64,000 bases of DNA from Chlorella sorokiniana. Lineage: Eukaryota > Chlorophyta > Trebouxiophyceae > Chlorellales > Chlorellaceae. The notes under the pieces were generated by a model. The model was given only the letters and a program-made list of their open reading frames with translations, had not been told where the DNA came from and searched no databases. How positions within the stretch are numbered: the stretch's first letter is position 1; every line of letters begins with the position of its first letter. The position numbers and the translations under genes are program-made. Positions 37,993 to 50,900 of the stretch are shown one piece after another. Location: assembly GCA_025917655.1 (NCBI GenBank), contig CP084612.1:1860001-1924000 (forward strand), read 5' to 3'.

Positions 37993-40369
37993 ATGGCGGT
38001 TTCGTTCGCAGCAAGCCGCTGGGCTACCCTACAACGAGCAGGCTGCTTCACAGCGCGGATCAGGCCCCGCTGTGCACGCAGCAGCGGCCGTGCAAGCTGG
38101 GTGCGCCGGGCAGAGGAGCGAGAAGGCGGCGATCAGCAGGAGCCGCCCGCCGCCGCCGCCGCCACCGAGGAGCCGCCGCAGCCGTCGCCTGAGAACCAGA
38201 ACCTGCAGCTGCCCGCGGAGGTCATCCAGCGTGTGCGGGACACAGTGTTCGGTTTCGATTCGTTCTTTGTGACGTCGGTGGAGAACTACCAAGCGAGTGA
38301 GTGGCTGCACTGATGCGCACCCCCGCAGCATGAGCAACCAGAGGCTGGAGCATCATCGCCACATTCTGCTCCGGCCCCTGTTGCAGACGGCGTGCTTTTC
38401 AAGGGGAACCTGCGGGGCGACCCGGCAGCGGCGTACCAAAAGCTGACCGCGCGGCTGAAGGTGCAGCACCTGCCGCTGTTGGCTGCCACGCTGCTCCTCT
38501 TGCTGCTGCTGCTCTGCTTGGGCTGCTGGCATTGGCGCCTCTGGCTGGCACGACCAGCCCAAGCAAAACCCCGCCTGTCCCCCAAACTGCCTGTGCTGCA
38601 GGAGCAGCTGGGTGAGCAGTACAAGCTGTACCTGCTGGAGGACCAGGAGGAGCGGCCGGTGGCGGTACTGCTGCCGGCGGACGCGGTGCAAACGCGCGTG
38701 TCCCCCGCCGCCGAGGCGGGCCTGGCGGCGCTGTTTGGCGCCTGCACGCTCGCCACCACGCTCAACATCAAGTGAGCGGGGGCTGCAGCTGAGCTTGCAA
38801 GACGCCGCAGCTGATGGATGGGAGGCGTGAGAGCCTGGCAGGCATGCAGAAAACCACTTCCAGCAGTGGCTGAGTGGCTAGCCGGTGGCGCCTGGCCCCA
38901 GCAAAGCCCTTCTCCGCCCTGCTGCCTGCCGGCCCAGTTCTTCCCGCCGCTCGGCCATGTCATTCGACGCCTCTCTCGACGCCCTCAGCTAGCCCCCACG
39001 ACCATCTTTTGTTTTGTTTTTCGCAGCGGCGCCGAGCTCTTCAACGCGGCGCTGCTCACTGTGGGTTGGGACTCCGAGGCGGCGACCGCCGCCGTGCCCG
39101 GCACGCTTGCTTTCCTGGCCATTCTGGGTGCGTCCGGGCTGCGGCTGTCCAGTTGTGGGGCTGCGGCGGTGTCCAGCGGGGGCAGTGCCGCATATCGATG
39201 ACTGTCCCAGGGCTGCTGCTACTGCTCGAACTGTACTGCGCCACCCTGCGTCCTGCCAACGACACAGCATCACTGTGCTGTTTTCCTTGCCCTACAAACA
39301 CAATGCGTGCCTTGCTGCCTGGTTGGCCACCTCTCCCCTGCCGCAGCGACACACGAGGTGGGTCACCGCGTTGCAGCCGCCCGCCGCGGCCTGGAGCTCG
39401 CGCCGCCGCTGCTCATCCCCGCGGGGTTGGGCCTGCTGGGCAGCTTCGGCGCCATCACCCGCATCAAGTCTCCGGTGCCGGACCGCTCCGCGCTGGCGGG
39501 CGTGGCGGCGGCGGGGCCGCTGGCCAGCTCAGCGCTGGCGGCGGCCATCATGCTGGTGGGGGCGGCGCTGACGGCGCAGGGGCAGGGCGGCATCGAGCTC
39601 GATGTGGCCAGCTTCAAGTGAGCAAGAGGTTTCGTTTCGGACTTACACTTGCCTCGCTGCCCCCCTTCCACGCCGTGGACCCTCTCCAATTGCCCCCTTT
39701 GCCCGCCGACTGCCTCCCGCGCAGGGAGTCGCTGCTGGCGGGCGCCCTGGGCCAGGCTGCGTTTGGCGACCAGCTGTTTGCCAGCGACGCCGTGTCCACG
39801 CACCCGCTGTTCGTGGCGGGCTGGGCGGGGCTCATCATCAACGCCATCAACATGCTGCCGGCGGGGGAGCTGGACGGCGGCCGCACCTTCCTGGGTGGGT
39901 GGTGTGTGTTTGTGTGAACTGTGTGGGGAGCTGCGCCTGTCCTGCAGCCATGGTTTTGCGCTGGAAAGGACCCCCATGCTGATTTTTACCTTTTCGCCAC
40001 AAGCCCCAGTGCACGGCGGCGCCCTGCGTTGCGCGTTGTGTCACCCCCGTCCGCCCTGGCGCCTCCTGGCCTCCCTGTGCAGGCCTGTGCGGCCGCCGCG
40101 CCGCCTCCCGCATGGGCGCCGTCACGCTGCTGCTGCTGGGCCTCGCTGGCTTCGCCAACTCCCTGGCCCTCTTCTGGCTGCTGCTGGTGCTGACGCTGCA
40201 GCGCGGGCCTATCACGCCCTGCGACAACGAGCTCAGCCCGATTGAGGAGAGCGGCGCCCGCACCGCCGCCATCGCCGCGCTGCTGCTGCCGCTGCTGGTG
40301 CTGCTGCCCTACCCAGCTGCGCTGTCGCTGGGGCCGGGCGGCATCCCCGACCTGCCACCAACGTTCTGA
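37993..40369 (+). CDS. EGY2: EGY2-like chloroplast site-2 metalloprotease (M50)
   Basis: Intramembrane zinc metalloprotease of thylakoid or envelope membranes; plant EGY proteins act in chloroplast development and retrograde regulation. The N-terminus (MAVSFAASRWATLQRAGCF) is basic and Ser/Ala-rich, as expected for a transit peptide. Conserved blocks: DTVFGFDSFFVTSVENYQ, GVLFKGNLRG, EQYKLYLLEDQEERPVAVLL, HEVGHRVAAA (HExxH zinc site), GSFGAITRIKSPVPDRSAL, VAAAGPLASSALA, HPLFVAGWAGLIINAINMLP followed by AGELDGGR (the NxxPxxxLDG motif), FWLLLVLTLQRGPITPCDNE, LLLPYPAAL. All catalytic residues are present, so it is not an EGY3-like dead relative. Exons: 37993-38296, 38387 to about 38457, about 38602-38774, 39028-39126, 39347-39618, 39725-39893, 40083-40369. 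The stop-free intron at about 38458-38601 could be misread as coding. Confidence 0.9.
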
Positions 40370-40603
40370 GGCAGCTGAGTTGAAGCCGAGGCTGCGACCA
40401 CGAGAGACGAGTGCACCCTTTTCCAGCGCAAACCCTTGCATGCACAACACGAATGCACCCTCCTTCCCGCCGAAACGATGCCCTTATGCCTCTTTTCATT
40501 TCATTCCTCAGCTGTCTGGCTTTGGTAACAATCCATCAGATCATGAAATCAACACGTGCGCATCTGTGTGCACAGAGCGACGGCCCGGGCACAGCAGCCC
40601 GCG

Positions 40604-43600
40604 TCACCGCTTGCCTGCCGGCCGCTGCAGCGTCGCTGGGCCCATGCCGCCGACGCTGCCATTGGCCAGGTGGCCGGCGGCGGCGGCGGCGCTGTCCTCT
40701 GGGTCGAAGCTGCCTGAGAGCAGGCCCCGGATGCTGTCCAGGGCCGAGGCGCTGGGGGCCACCTCCCGGTCCTGCACGGTATCCCAGGCCCGGGACAGCT
40801 CCTGCGTGTGACGGGGGACTGGCAAACCAGCACTCAGCCAACGCAACACGAGTCCGAACAAGCCTGCCACAGCTGGAGTGGCATTGCAACACAAAGCTTG
40901 CGCAACGTGAAGCTTGCGCTGGGCTGCGCAGCCTAGCGCAGCAGCCCTGCCATGCAGCAGTACCTTGAGCTGCTGCTGGTACTGCTCCAGGCTGGGCAGC
41001 GGGCCGTACGCCACCGGCATCAGCCGCGTGCGCCGCGACAGCGGCACGCACGCTGCGGCAGGAGCACGGGGGGAATTGGGAGGGGGTGGGGTAGGGGCGG
41101 CATGGCGCGAAAAAGCTGGGCGCCGCAACCACAAGCGGATCCTCTAGCAGCAGCACGCAGCACGGGGCGTTGCTGCCGCCCTCCCAAAGCGCTACAGCTG
41201 CCAACCAATGTGCGGCAGCCGAGCGGACGTGGCAGCGGCAGGGCTGCACCGCGACCGTGGGTGCAAGACAGGCCAGCAGCCGCCGGGCGAGTCAAGGCTG
41301 GAGTGGCTGGTGCTCCCGGGTGCCCGCCTGGGTGGGATGCTCACCAGTCGGGGTCCAGCAGGTCCACCAGATCCACCAGAAGCTGCTGCAGCAGAAGCAC
41401 GCGCGTCCAGCGCCTGCACAGCGCAGTATGCGTCCCGGGCTGAGCATTAGCACTGCACACCAACTGCTCGCATGGCGCAGGGCCCCGTACAGCAGAAGCA
41501 GCCGCTGCAGGGTGCTAGCACAGACGCACGCAGACCGAGGCCGTCAGCGCTCCCAGCGTCTCTGCCCAGCCCAGGGCATCGCAGCCAGGCAGCACAAGGA
41601 AGCAGCGTGCGGGCGAACGCCAACTCAATTTTGGTTCTCTTGGACTTGCAATCGACACCAAGCTGAAATAGCGGCTAGGCGGCTCGCGCTCACCCCACAG
41701 GGAAGGGCGCCTCGCCCGCCACGGCTCCCCAGTGGCCAGGTCGGTCAGATCAGCATCCAGCTGCAGGGGGCAGGCGAGGGCTGGGTGGGTGGCCACACGT
41801 GCACTGGGTGCACTCGCCAGCCAGTCCAAGCCAGGGCGAGACAAGGCAGGAGGGCGGCCGCCCTGCACGGGTGCCAGCGCCGCCAGCTGTCCTGCGCGGC
41901 GGCGGGCAGCGGCGTTGCCACCTTTGCGAACCAGCGCTGGAAGTTGGGGTCGGCATCGAAGCGCAGAAAGAAATCGCTGTACGAGCAGGTGTAGTGCTTG
42001 CGGGCGCCGTTGGGCGTGGAGATCATGTAGCTGCCTGCTATGTGTGGGAGGTGGGGGGCACTGGGCGGGGTGGGCAGGGCATTGCTGGGCTGGTGCTGTA
42101 CTGTGGGGCCACGTGGACGTCCCTCCTAAATACCGACAGCCAGACTCTTGCGGCAGACAACAGAGTGGTGCATGGCGGCGGCAGCAGCAGGGCGGCCGAC
42201 GCGTGGGAGGCAGTGGATCAAGGTGGGTGCGACCAGCAGCAGCATGCAAGGTGGTGGCAGCAGCATGCGCGGGTCGTGGCAGCGGCAGCGCGCCTATGGC
42301 TCGCTGCGCGCCGCGCGAGACGTGCACGGTGTCTGCCTCCGGCGAGCAGGCGCAGCCCAGGGCGCCGTTGCCGCCTGCATGCTCCAGCAGGATCTCCTCT
42401 CGGGACCTGGAGGGCGGCGGCGGCAGCAGGGGGAGGGGGTGGGGCAAGGAAGAAGCGGCGGGGAGGGCGGCATGGGCAGCTCGGGGACAGGGCGGTGCAT
42501 CAGTCCCCTGGAGGCGGCTCAAGTCACAGCAGCGGCAGCGGCTACAACAAGCAGCCTCAAGGTTCCTTGGTGGCTTGCTGAGCCACTCAGCCCCCTGCGC
42601 CCTCACTTGCGGCTGCGGCTGCCGGGTGCGGCCGGCTTCCGCCCTCGGAGTACCAACCCTGCATGGCGCAATATTGCGGCAAAGCAGGCAGGGCGCTTAC
42701 AGCTCCGCTGCGCAGGAGCAGGGCGACGCAAGCAGCCCAGAGGCTGCTGGCGGCAGCCAGCGCGGCCAGCGGCCCTGCCCCCGCACCTCCAGCCCCTTCT
42801 GCGACGCGCACAGCACGAAGCGCACGGCCTCGATCAGGGTGGAAAGTGTGTCGGCGCCCTGCGGGTTGCCCGCCTGCAGCCAGCGGCAGCAGCGGTTGCG
42901 GATGTCAGGTCAGGGCCAGGTGCCTCTGCTTCGTCGGCACCCGATTGCGGGCAGCGCAGCAACCCGCCATTTCTGGCACCAGCCAACGCATGCAGCGAGT
43001 CGAGACCAACGCTGCAGCGATGCAGGCGGCGCGGCCCCGGCAGCGGCGCCAGCCGCGGCAGGCGAGGGAATGTGAGCAGCCAGGGGCGGCGTGCCTGCAG
43101 GAAGGCTTGTTCGCGGGGGCCCTCACGCCGCACCACCTCCACAAAACCGAGGAACTGCGGCAGCAAAGGTGAAGGGATGGGGCGAGTCGGGCATCCAAAC
43201 AGACGCAGCTTGAGGGAGTCATGAAGAAAGAAGGGCAGGGCGATTTGCCAAGCAGCAGCAGGGCTGGTTGGCAGGCAGGGACGGCCTGGGCGGCTGTTTA
43301 TACGAGACACCGCAGGTAGAATGTAGCGCGCGCGCCTCCCGGCCCCCCGCCCACCCCCCACCCAGCACCTGCGCAAGGGTGAAGAGCAGGTAGCGTATCT
43401 CCTCCGCGTAGTCCTGGGAGGTGCGGCGCTGCAGCGGCCACTCGGTGACGAGGTGCCACAGGCGCTGCTCGAGGTCGATGGCCGACTCCAGCAGGGGGCC
43501 GCGGTACCGCGCGGTGACGCCCGTACCTCGGCGTACTGCTGCAGGCTCAGCTTGCCCCGCTCCAGCTGCGGGCGGGGGAGGGGCGGCAGGGGGTGGTGCG

Positions 43601-44123
43601 CGGAGAGCGGACTCGGAAAGAAAAGTGCAGAGAGAGCTGCCAACCGTGCTCCCCATGCACGCTCCTCAACAGCGCTGCTTGCCTGCTGCTATCGGGGCGG
43701 GGCGCAGGCAGCTTCCCCCACACCCACTCCCCCTCCCACGCCCCCATACTGGCCAGCCGCACCTCCAGCTGCGCCTCCGCGCGCTTCTGTTCGCGCACCA
43801 CCCCGCCAAACAGGTTGATGGCGAGGGAGACGGTGGCGCAGGCGGCAGAGGCAAGCACCACCAGCTCCGGCTTGATGCCCATGGCAGGCAGCACCTCGAA
43901 GCTCATCATCTCCCCACGACGGCCGCCTGGATGGGAACCTCCAGGGCACGCACCCTGCACAGGCAGCGCGCCGGAAAGGCTCGCAGGCGGGCGGTGGCAG
44001 GTGGTGGCGGCAGCGGCGCCAGGAGGTGGGGAGGACGGGCAGCCAGCAACCGCTCCGTAGCGAGGGACGTTTCAAAACGATGGCGCCTACCTGTGAATGC
44101 GCGGGCAGCCCCGCCGTGCCCAT
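40604..44123 (-). CDS. Membrane-anchored conserved protein of unknown function
   Basis: Start at 44123: MGTAGLPAHSQ splices in frame to an exon encoding MMSFEVLPAMGIKPELVVLA. One hydrophobic segment (LVVLASAACATVSLAINLF) is followed by a charged helix (REQKRAEAQLEVRLA). Conserved-looking blocks: LSLQQYAEV, RYRGPLLESAIDLEQRLWHL, SQDYAEEIRYLLFTLAQFLG, FVEVVRREGPREQAFLQ, ADTLSTLIEAVRFVLCAS, VSRGAQRAIG, YMISTPNGARKHYTCSYSDF, DPNFQRWFAKLDADLTDLA, LLQQLLVDLVDLLDPDW, LSRRTRLMPVAYGPLPSLEQ. The RYRGPLL...LYxFAQ-like helical pattern with an RGxQRAIG motif occurs in uncharacterised plant, algal and bacterial proteins. I cannot name a family or a reaction. About eleven exons; two donors appear to be GC. 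One frame slip lies near 43525. It is convergent with the EGY2-like gene (235 bp apart). Confidence 0.72.
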
Positions 44124-44996
44124 CCGCGCCCACTTCCCAAGCGAGACGAAAGCCAGCCGGAGCTCGCCGCCGAGCTCATGCGTTGGCTATGCAATCACAA
44201 CTTTGAATACGCCCTGCCGGAATACCAGTGTCGGAAATGCACCGGCGCAAAACTCGAGCGGCAGCGACAGCTCCGACTGGCAGAGTGATGCGGACTTCTA
44301 TGTGTCACAAATACATACAAGATGCAGTGCGATAGTGCGCATGATCCAGTCGGGCGTGCCGCACCGACTTCATCCAGATGCACCCTGCCAGTGCCACCTG
44401 CCGCCACCAAGCGCCGCGTGTGTGACTGCGAAGCAAGCTGATTATCACCCTACACCTCAACGTGACTCGCTGCAAGGCTTTGACACCGGTTTGAAGGCAG
44501 AAACACTTTGCAGCTGCACACCATTTTGTCATGCTACTCCCTGCGCGGCGGGGTGACGGCGGCAGCGCAAGCAGTACTGCATGGGATAGCACCTGCCGCT
44601 TGCTTGACAATCTGCAAGGGATCAATGCAGCTTAACTGTTTGAAATAGGAGACTAGCGGGTGTTGCGCCCAAGGGTGGCCCCCAGATTTTTCAGCGGCCC
44701 AGTTCGCTGCTCTGGGCACCCACCTACAGCTGATTGATAATCAACTGTCTGCAAATCAACCAAACAGCTTAACTCCATCGCCTGAGGGCACAAGTGAGGC
44801 CATTGCTGCCGCCCGCGCCGCGCAACACCCAACACTCCCAACACAGCCAGCCTCGCTGGATGTGGATAGCCCCTCCTGCTTGCGTCACCCAATGCAGCGC
44901 CTGTGTCCGCTGATTCGTTGCAGGTCTTTCTGGCTTGCCCGGAGGCCTCTGCGGTGTGGAGGGTCGTGAGCTGAGCAGACAGGCGGCGTGCGGGCC
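44124..44996. promoter_or_regulatory. Divergent intergenic region
   Basis: 873 bp, the longest gap between two start codons here, lying between the unknown membrane protein gene (minus) and the CCCH-ankyrin gene (plus). Middle parts are AT-richer (for example around 44740-44770). Small open frames have no conserved sequence, and no RNA gene or repeat is recognised. Confidence 0.45.
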
Positions 44997-47900
44997 ATGC
45001 CGCCGCGCGGCCGGGGCAGCGGCGCCCAATCCCGCGGCCAGCCGCCCGCCCCCGGGCTGCTGAAGACCGAGCTGTGCCGCTTCTACGACACGCCGCAGGG
45101 CTGCCAGCGCGGCGACAGCTGCTGGTTTGCCCACGGCCGCCACGAGCTGCGCCAGGCCGCAGAGCAGGGCTCTGCGGCCGGCCGCCGCCGCCAGCCGCCC
45201 CCGCTGCCCATCGTGCCAGGGCAGCCCGGCGGGCGGACCCACACCCAGCCCCCGCAGCAGCGGTCGCCGGCGCAGCAGCAGCGACAGGACCGGCCGGGCG
45301 GCGGCCGCGGGCAGCAGGCGCCGGGCCAGCGGCCTCGGTCCGGCGGCGGCCAGCCCTCGCAGCCCTTCTTCCAGCCCGGAGTCGCCGAGCTGCTGGATCG
45401 TTATGCGAATGGCGACGTGGAGGAGGAGGAGGAGGAGAGCGAGGGCGAGACAGAAGAGTCATTCGAGGAGGCATCCACCGACGAGTCTGGGTACCTCTCG
45501 GACGATGCGCAGCCCCAAGCGCCTCCCTCCCTTGATGTTTAGTTCCCGCACAGATGCGCCGCTCGCCGCCGCCGCCAGCCGCGAAGCCGCCCCGCAGCCC
45601 GAAGCAGATCCCTTTGCCGCGGCGAAGCAGTTGTGGGCGGCCGCAGTGAGCTGTGACGCGGAGGCGGTGCAGGTGCGCCGCTGCTTCCGCCGGCGTGCAG
45701 CCGCCCCTCGTCCTTTCTTGCTTGCTTGTGCGGCTGCTGCAGGTTTTGAGCTGCTGCCTGCTTCGATCTGCACTAGGAGCTCTTGTCGGCCGCGCGCCTG
45801 CCATGCGCTGGATCGAGCGCACATGCCAGGGGCACCCCTGCAAGCGACGCCGCTTGCCCCTCCTGCAGGACCTGCTGCGCCGCCATCCCAGCGCGCTGGG
45901 ATGCTTTGGAGGGTGCTGACAGACAGGTGGGCTGCCCGCCACCCAGCAGCAGTGCGCTGCCCGGCTCCGCCGCGTTTGCGGCCCTGCCCCCGCCAGCCCT
46001 GCCTGCTCCACACCTGCCTCCCCTCCCCGCCCTCAACATTGCAGCAACTGGTGCCGACCCTGGTGGCGCTGGCGCCGAGCATGGGTTGGGAGCGGGTGCT
46101 GCCAGTGCTGCGCCTGCTGGTTGCCAGCAAACCCGGCGTCGTGGCCACAAGGTGCGATGCCCTCAACGTAACGGCTGTCCCTGACATGTCTGCCCAGTTT
46201 GCGGCGGTCTGGATAGTTTGGTAGAGGGGTGTAGGCTGGCTCCATGCATCGTCACGGTTACTGCGCCCGTGCCCCATGTTCAGGGGAGGCCCGAAGTACT
46301 GGGCGCCGCTGTGGCCGGCGCTGTGCCTCACCCCGCGCCGCCGCTGGAAGCTGTGCAGCTGTTGGCGCCAGAGGTGGGCCCTCGCTGCCCAGCCCGCCTG
46401 TGTCCTGCCTGTACCCGGATGCTTGACCCCTGTCCTGCCTGTACCGCTGATGCTCGACCTCTGTCCCGCTTGTGCCGTTGATGCTCAACCTCTGTCCCGC
46501 GTGTACCGCTGATGCTCGACCTCTGTCCCGCTTGTACCGCTGATGCTTGTTGGGCGTGCCGTGGACAAGGCACCCGGGGCAGCCCTCACCCAACCCTGCA
46601 CTTGTCCTTCTGCAGCACGAAGCGGCTGTCTTCAACGACTTTCAGGGCGGCTTCCTGCCGTGGCAGTGGGCTAGGCATCAGGCCGGCAGGCCCGAAGTCC
46701 CCCTGCCGACCGCAGCCGGTTTCAGGAAGCAGATGCCTACCTGTCGGCCGTCTGGTGTGTGCCACGCTGCAGGGGGCCGCAGGGTGGGGCGGGTTGAGCT
46801 CCCTTCCATGCCGCCGACGATGTATGCTGCTCCTACCCACGCCGCGCGCTTTGCAGCAAGGCCAACACTGGCGTGTGCCAGCAGACCGTCAAAATTTTAG
46901 CCGTGCTTTGATACGCAGCCCAATCCTGCCCTCAACTGCAGGAACAATTGGCGGTGGCAAGTTGCGGCTGGGGCGCCAGCGCCCGCGGCACCACTGCCAC
47001 CCACAGCCGCCCCATCCGCGCAGCACCTTGCCAACGTGCCTGCAAACGCGGCGCACGGCAGCCGCTCCCCTGCTGTGCCCAAGATCGACCACAACGATGC
47101 GCTGGCGATCATCGCTGCCGGGGACGAGGCGAAGCTGCGGGCCGTTCTGGAGGCCGGCCACCGTTTCGACGCCGAGCACGTGTCGCGCCTGATCTGGGAG
47201 GCCGCGGTGGAGTGTTGTGATTGGCTGATGGTGCAGGTGCGTTGGTGGGTGGGGTGGGCAGGGTTGATGGGTGGCAGGTGCAGTGCTGGATGCAGGCAAG
47301 GGCGGTTATCCTGGGTTTACCATTGTCGCAGGCAGAACAGGCGCAGAACTCCGGGGGCCTGCACCTGTATCCTGCGCTGAAGCGCAGCACGATGTTGCTC
47401 GGGGCCCCACTGTCACCCGCAAAGCTTGCCTGCCTCCGCCCTGTTGGCTCCACGGCGACCCTGCTAAGGGCCGCGCCCGCGCCCTGCTTCCTGCTAGTTC
47501 CACTTCAGCACGCGATGGCTGTACCGCTGTAACGTTGTATTGCTGTGTACTCTGTCACTGCAGCTGCTGCTGGACAGCCACCCTGACGTAGACTGGAGCA
47601 AGCAGCGCGCCGAGCAGAGCCCGCACCAAGTGAGTGAGCGCCGCTGGCCGCCGCCGCTGCGCACCCGCGCCTCAGTGTGTGTGGCCGGGCGTTTCCAAAG
47701 CCAGCCACTGCAGCCTAAGTGGGCTGCCCTCTGCCCCCACGGGCTTACCTATGCAAGCATTGAAGCTGCCATTGAGGCGCCGCCCACTCTGCCGCAGACC
47801 ATTGTGTTTGCTCTGCTGGCCCGGGCTGGCAGGTTTGGCTGGGACAGCGTGCTCGACGTGCTGATCAAACTCGTGACATCGAGGCCCGATGTGGTGGCAT

Positions 47901-50900
47901 GCAGGCAAGCCTGGCATTTTCGATGTCTAAGCACAACTGCTGCAGCCCTTCATCCACCCCCACACTCCTCTTGCCGCTCCAACACAACCGCACGTTGCCG
48001 CCCTGCGGTTGGTCCCAGCCGCCACCGACCGTGGCGCCAGCCTGGCGCCTGCCGCCGAGGCCCTCATCCCCCGGCTTCCCTGTTTGCCATGCAGGGACGG
48101 CTCGGTGCCGGATTTCGGGGGCGCACTCCGCTGATGCACGCGCTGAGCCTGCAGCCGGCGCCGCCGCTGCTCGTGGTTCAGCTGCTGGCGCCACTGGTGG
48201 GGCGTGCTGCTGGTGATATTGCTGCCGGTGACGGCACAGGCAGGAGCTTGGCCAACCCTTGGCACGCAGCCGGTTGCGAGCATGCACGTCCTTGTTCTGG
48301 CGCGGTTTTAGGGCAGCCTTTCGCAGCTTGTACCGCCTGCTGTGCCGCCCTTCCCCGGTGATGCTTGCTTGCTTGCCTGCTTGCCTGCTTGCTTGCCGCA
48401 GGAACAGCCGGGCGCGTGGGAGGCGCCATACCGCGGCATGCTGCCGCAGCAGTTTGCGCACGAGGCTGGGATGGGGCTGCCGCCGGGGCCGGACCGCGAG
48501 ATCCTGCTGCAGGCGTCCTACCACCTGTCCCGCATCAGGTGCTGCTCTCTTCAGTTTTCCTGAGTGCTGGCAGTCGGTTTTTGTATTGTTTTCTCAAGTT
48601 TAGTGTGCGAGTGGGAGGGGAGGGCGGCAGCTCCTGTGGCCAGGGGTTCTTGTGTTGTTCGCTGAGCAGCCACAGCCGATGGCTGGGGCGTTCCCGCTGC
48701 AGCCGCTTCCTGCTGCCAGGAGCCGAGTAGCTTGCGACGTGCATTGTTGCCCTGCTGCAGGGCGCAGCGACAGCAGCAGCTGGAGCAGGAGGCTGAGCAG
48801 CGGCGGCGTTCGGAGGAGGAGGCTGAGCGGCGGCGGCGGGAGGAGGCCGAAAGGCAGCGCCGGGAGAAGGAGGAGGCTGAGCGGCGGCGGCAAGAGGAAG
48901 CAGAACGGCAGCGGCGGGAGAAGGAGGAGGCTGAGCGGCGGCGGCGCGAGGAGGCTGAGCGGCAGCGCAGGCAAGAAGCGGAGCGGCGGCGGCAGGAGGA
49001 GGAGCGGCGACGGCAGCTGGAAGCCGAGCAGCGGCGGCAGGAGGAGGCGGCGGCGGCGGAGCGGAGGCGGTGGCTGGAGCAGGCGACCGAGGAACAGCGT
49101 ATAAAGGTGAGCCTGCGAGGAAGCGCCGATGCTGGGAGGTTGCATGCCTTAAGCAGCTGCAGCGCTTGTTTGGAGGTAGCGCCTGTAGGATTCATGCCGC
49201 AGGCCTCTGCGGACGCCCATCTCCTTCCATGCACCGATGCACCTGTTGGCACCCAACCCTGCTTGCGCACTCACACTTCACATCAGCCCGCTGCTCACCG
49301 CTGCTAGTTCCTCGCCCCCGCCCTCGCACCCTGCAGGTCTTACAAGACAGCGTTCTCGGCGGCCTCGCTTTGCTGAAGCAGACGCTCGACATGATTGAGC
49401 TGTCCCCAAAGGAAGCCACCCAGGCTCTGCAGGCGGCGATGCAGGCCTTCAAGTGGGACTGTATGGATGAGGTGCTGGCCAGGTGGCGGCCGCAGCAGTA
49501 CGGCGAGTGGTGGGAGCAGCACATGGTCGACGACGCAGGGTGAGCCGCCGCCTGGGCCCGCGTGTGTGCTCGCCCTTTGTTCAATGTCGTTGCCAGCCCC
49601 TCACTACGTGCACTGGCATGCCACTCGCTGTCTTCATGCCATTTGTGAGCAACGCAGGCATCACACCCACATCATTTTCGGTCTCATCGAGGCCAGCGCC
49701 CGCTTCACACCCCAGCGCAAACGTTCCGTGCCAGCAATACACTGCACTGGCATCATTAGGGCGCTCATGGACGCATCGCCCCAGCTGGCCGTGGCCAGGT
49801 GCAGGCTGGGGGCCTGCTTGACTCGCATGCTGCGTCGGCAGCGCAACACCCCCTCGAGCGTTGCCGTGGCCGCTGCCTCGCCGGCGCTTACCATGCTGTG
49901 CCTGCTGTGCCCGCCGAGGCAGGCACCCAGCATCGAGCGAGACGCCGCTGGAGGCTGCCATCGACAGTGCTGCGCCGCTTGAGGTGGTGAAGGCGCTGCT
50001 GTCGCCGCCGGCGTGCGAGCAGCTGTTTGAACACGGCGGCGGCGTGTTCCAGCAGGCTCTTCAGGTGGTGCCCCGGCCGCCAAACGAAAGGGTTGCATGC
50101 GGCTTCTGTTGTGACCGTGGGGTTCCCACCTGTTTGTGCGTGCTGATTGTGGGTTGCGGGCCCGGGAAAGCACGGTGCCAGGATGGGGGCCTTGTGTCAG
50201 TAGGGTGTTGGCAGGGCCCATGCTGCTGCTTCGTCAGCAACAGGCACCTCCTCATGCGCCATCCCTGGGCCCCTGCAGTATGCACAGTCGCTTGAGGTCC
50301 GGCAGCACTTGCCAGCCTGGAGAGAACACTTCCGCCGCGTGCGTGAGCTGCTGCGCGACGCCGCCGCCGCACACAGGCAAGGCGTGCTGCTTGCGCGTCG
50401 TTTCGCACCAGTTTGGCTGCGTCGCTTTGCCGCTGCCTGCGCCTCCATTCCGTGCGCCCGCGGACGTATATTTGCACGCCCGCACACGGCACCTCTTCCG
50501 GCGGCCACGCCGCAGGGAGCGCAAGGAGGAGGAGCGGCAGCGCATGGGCAAGGCCCTGAAAGCGGCGGTGGAGGGGCTTCAGGCGGCGGTGGCCCTAGGC
50601 GACGTCGCCGCCATCGCCCGCCCGCTCTGCCTGCTGTGCTGGACCAGCAGCAGCAGGTGGGCCGGCGGGCGTCTGCGGCACGCGGGTCGCTTCAGCCGGC
50701 AGTGGCGCCGCCACGTCGCACCCCGTGTCCGTTCTGGCATGCCTGCTTCCATCGCTCAGCCGCCAGCAAGAGCCTCGGCACAGCTCCCCTGGCCACACAG
50801 GGCTGGGGGGCCAACCCGCCCTGCCCTCCCTCCCCTGCCTGCCTCCACCCCACATCCCCCTGATGCCGGCAATTGCCCTGCGCCGTTGCTGCAGGCCGCC

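Noticed and set aside
38458-38601. Leu-rich segment read as an extra membrane span in the EGY2-like protein
   Set aside because: It is flanked by a GT donor and a CAG acceptor, and homologues join the blocks before and after it directly. It is better seen as a stop-free intron whose length is a multiple of three.
41515-42606. Long minus-strand frame within the unknown membrane protein gene
   Set aside because: It spans several introns and only short parts match the conserved blocks. Splice signals define a different model.
45543-46224. Ending the CCCH protein at the in-frame stop at 45542 as a small independent gene
   Set aside because: The neighbouring frame continues at once with Ala-rich sequence and a proper donor leading into the ankyrin exons, and one-base frame jumps are common in this window. 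A short gene cannot be fully excluded.
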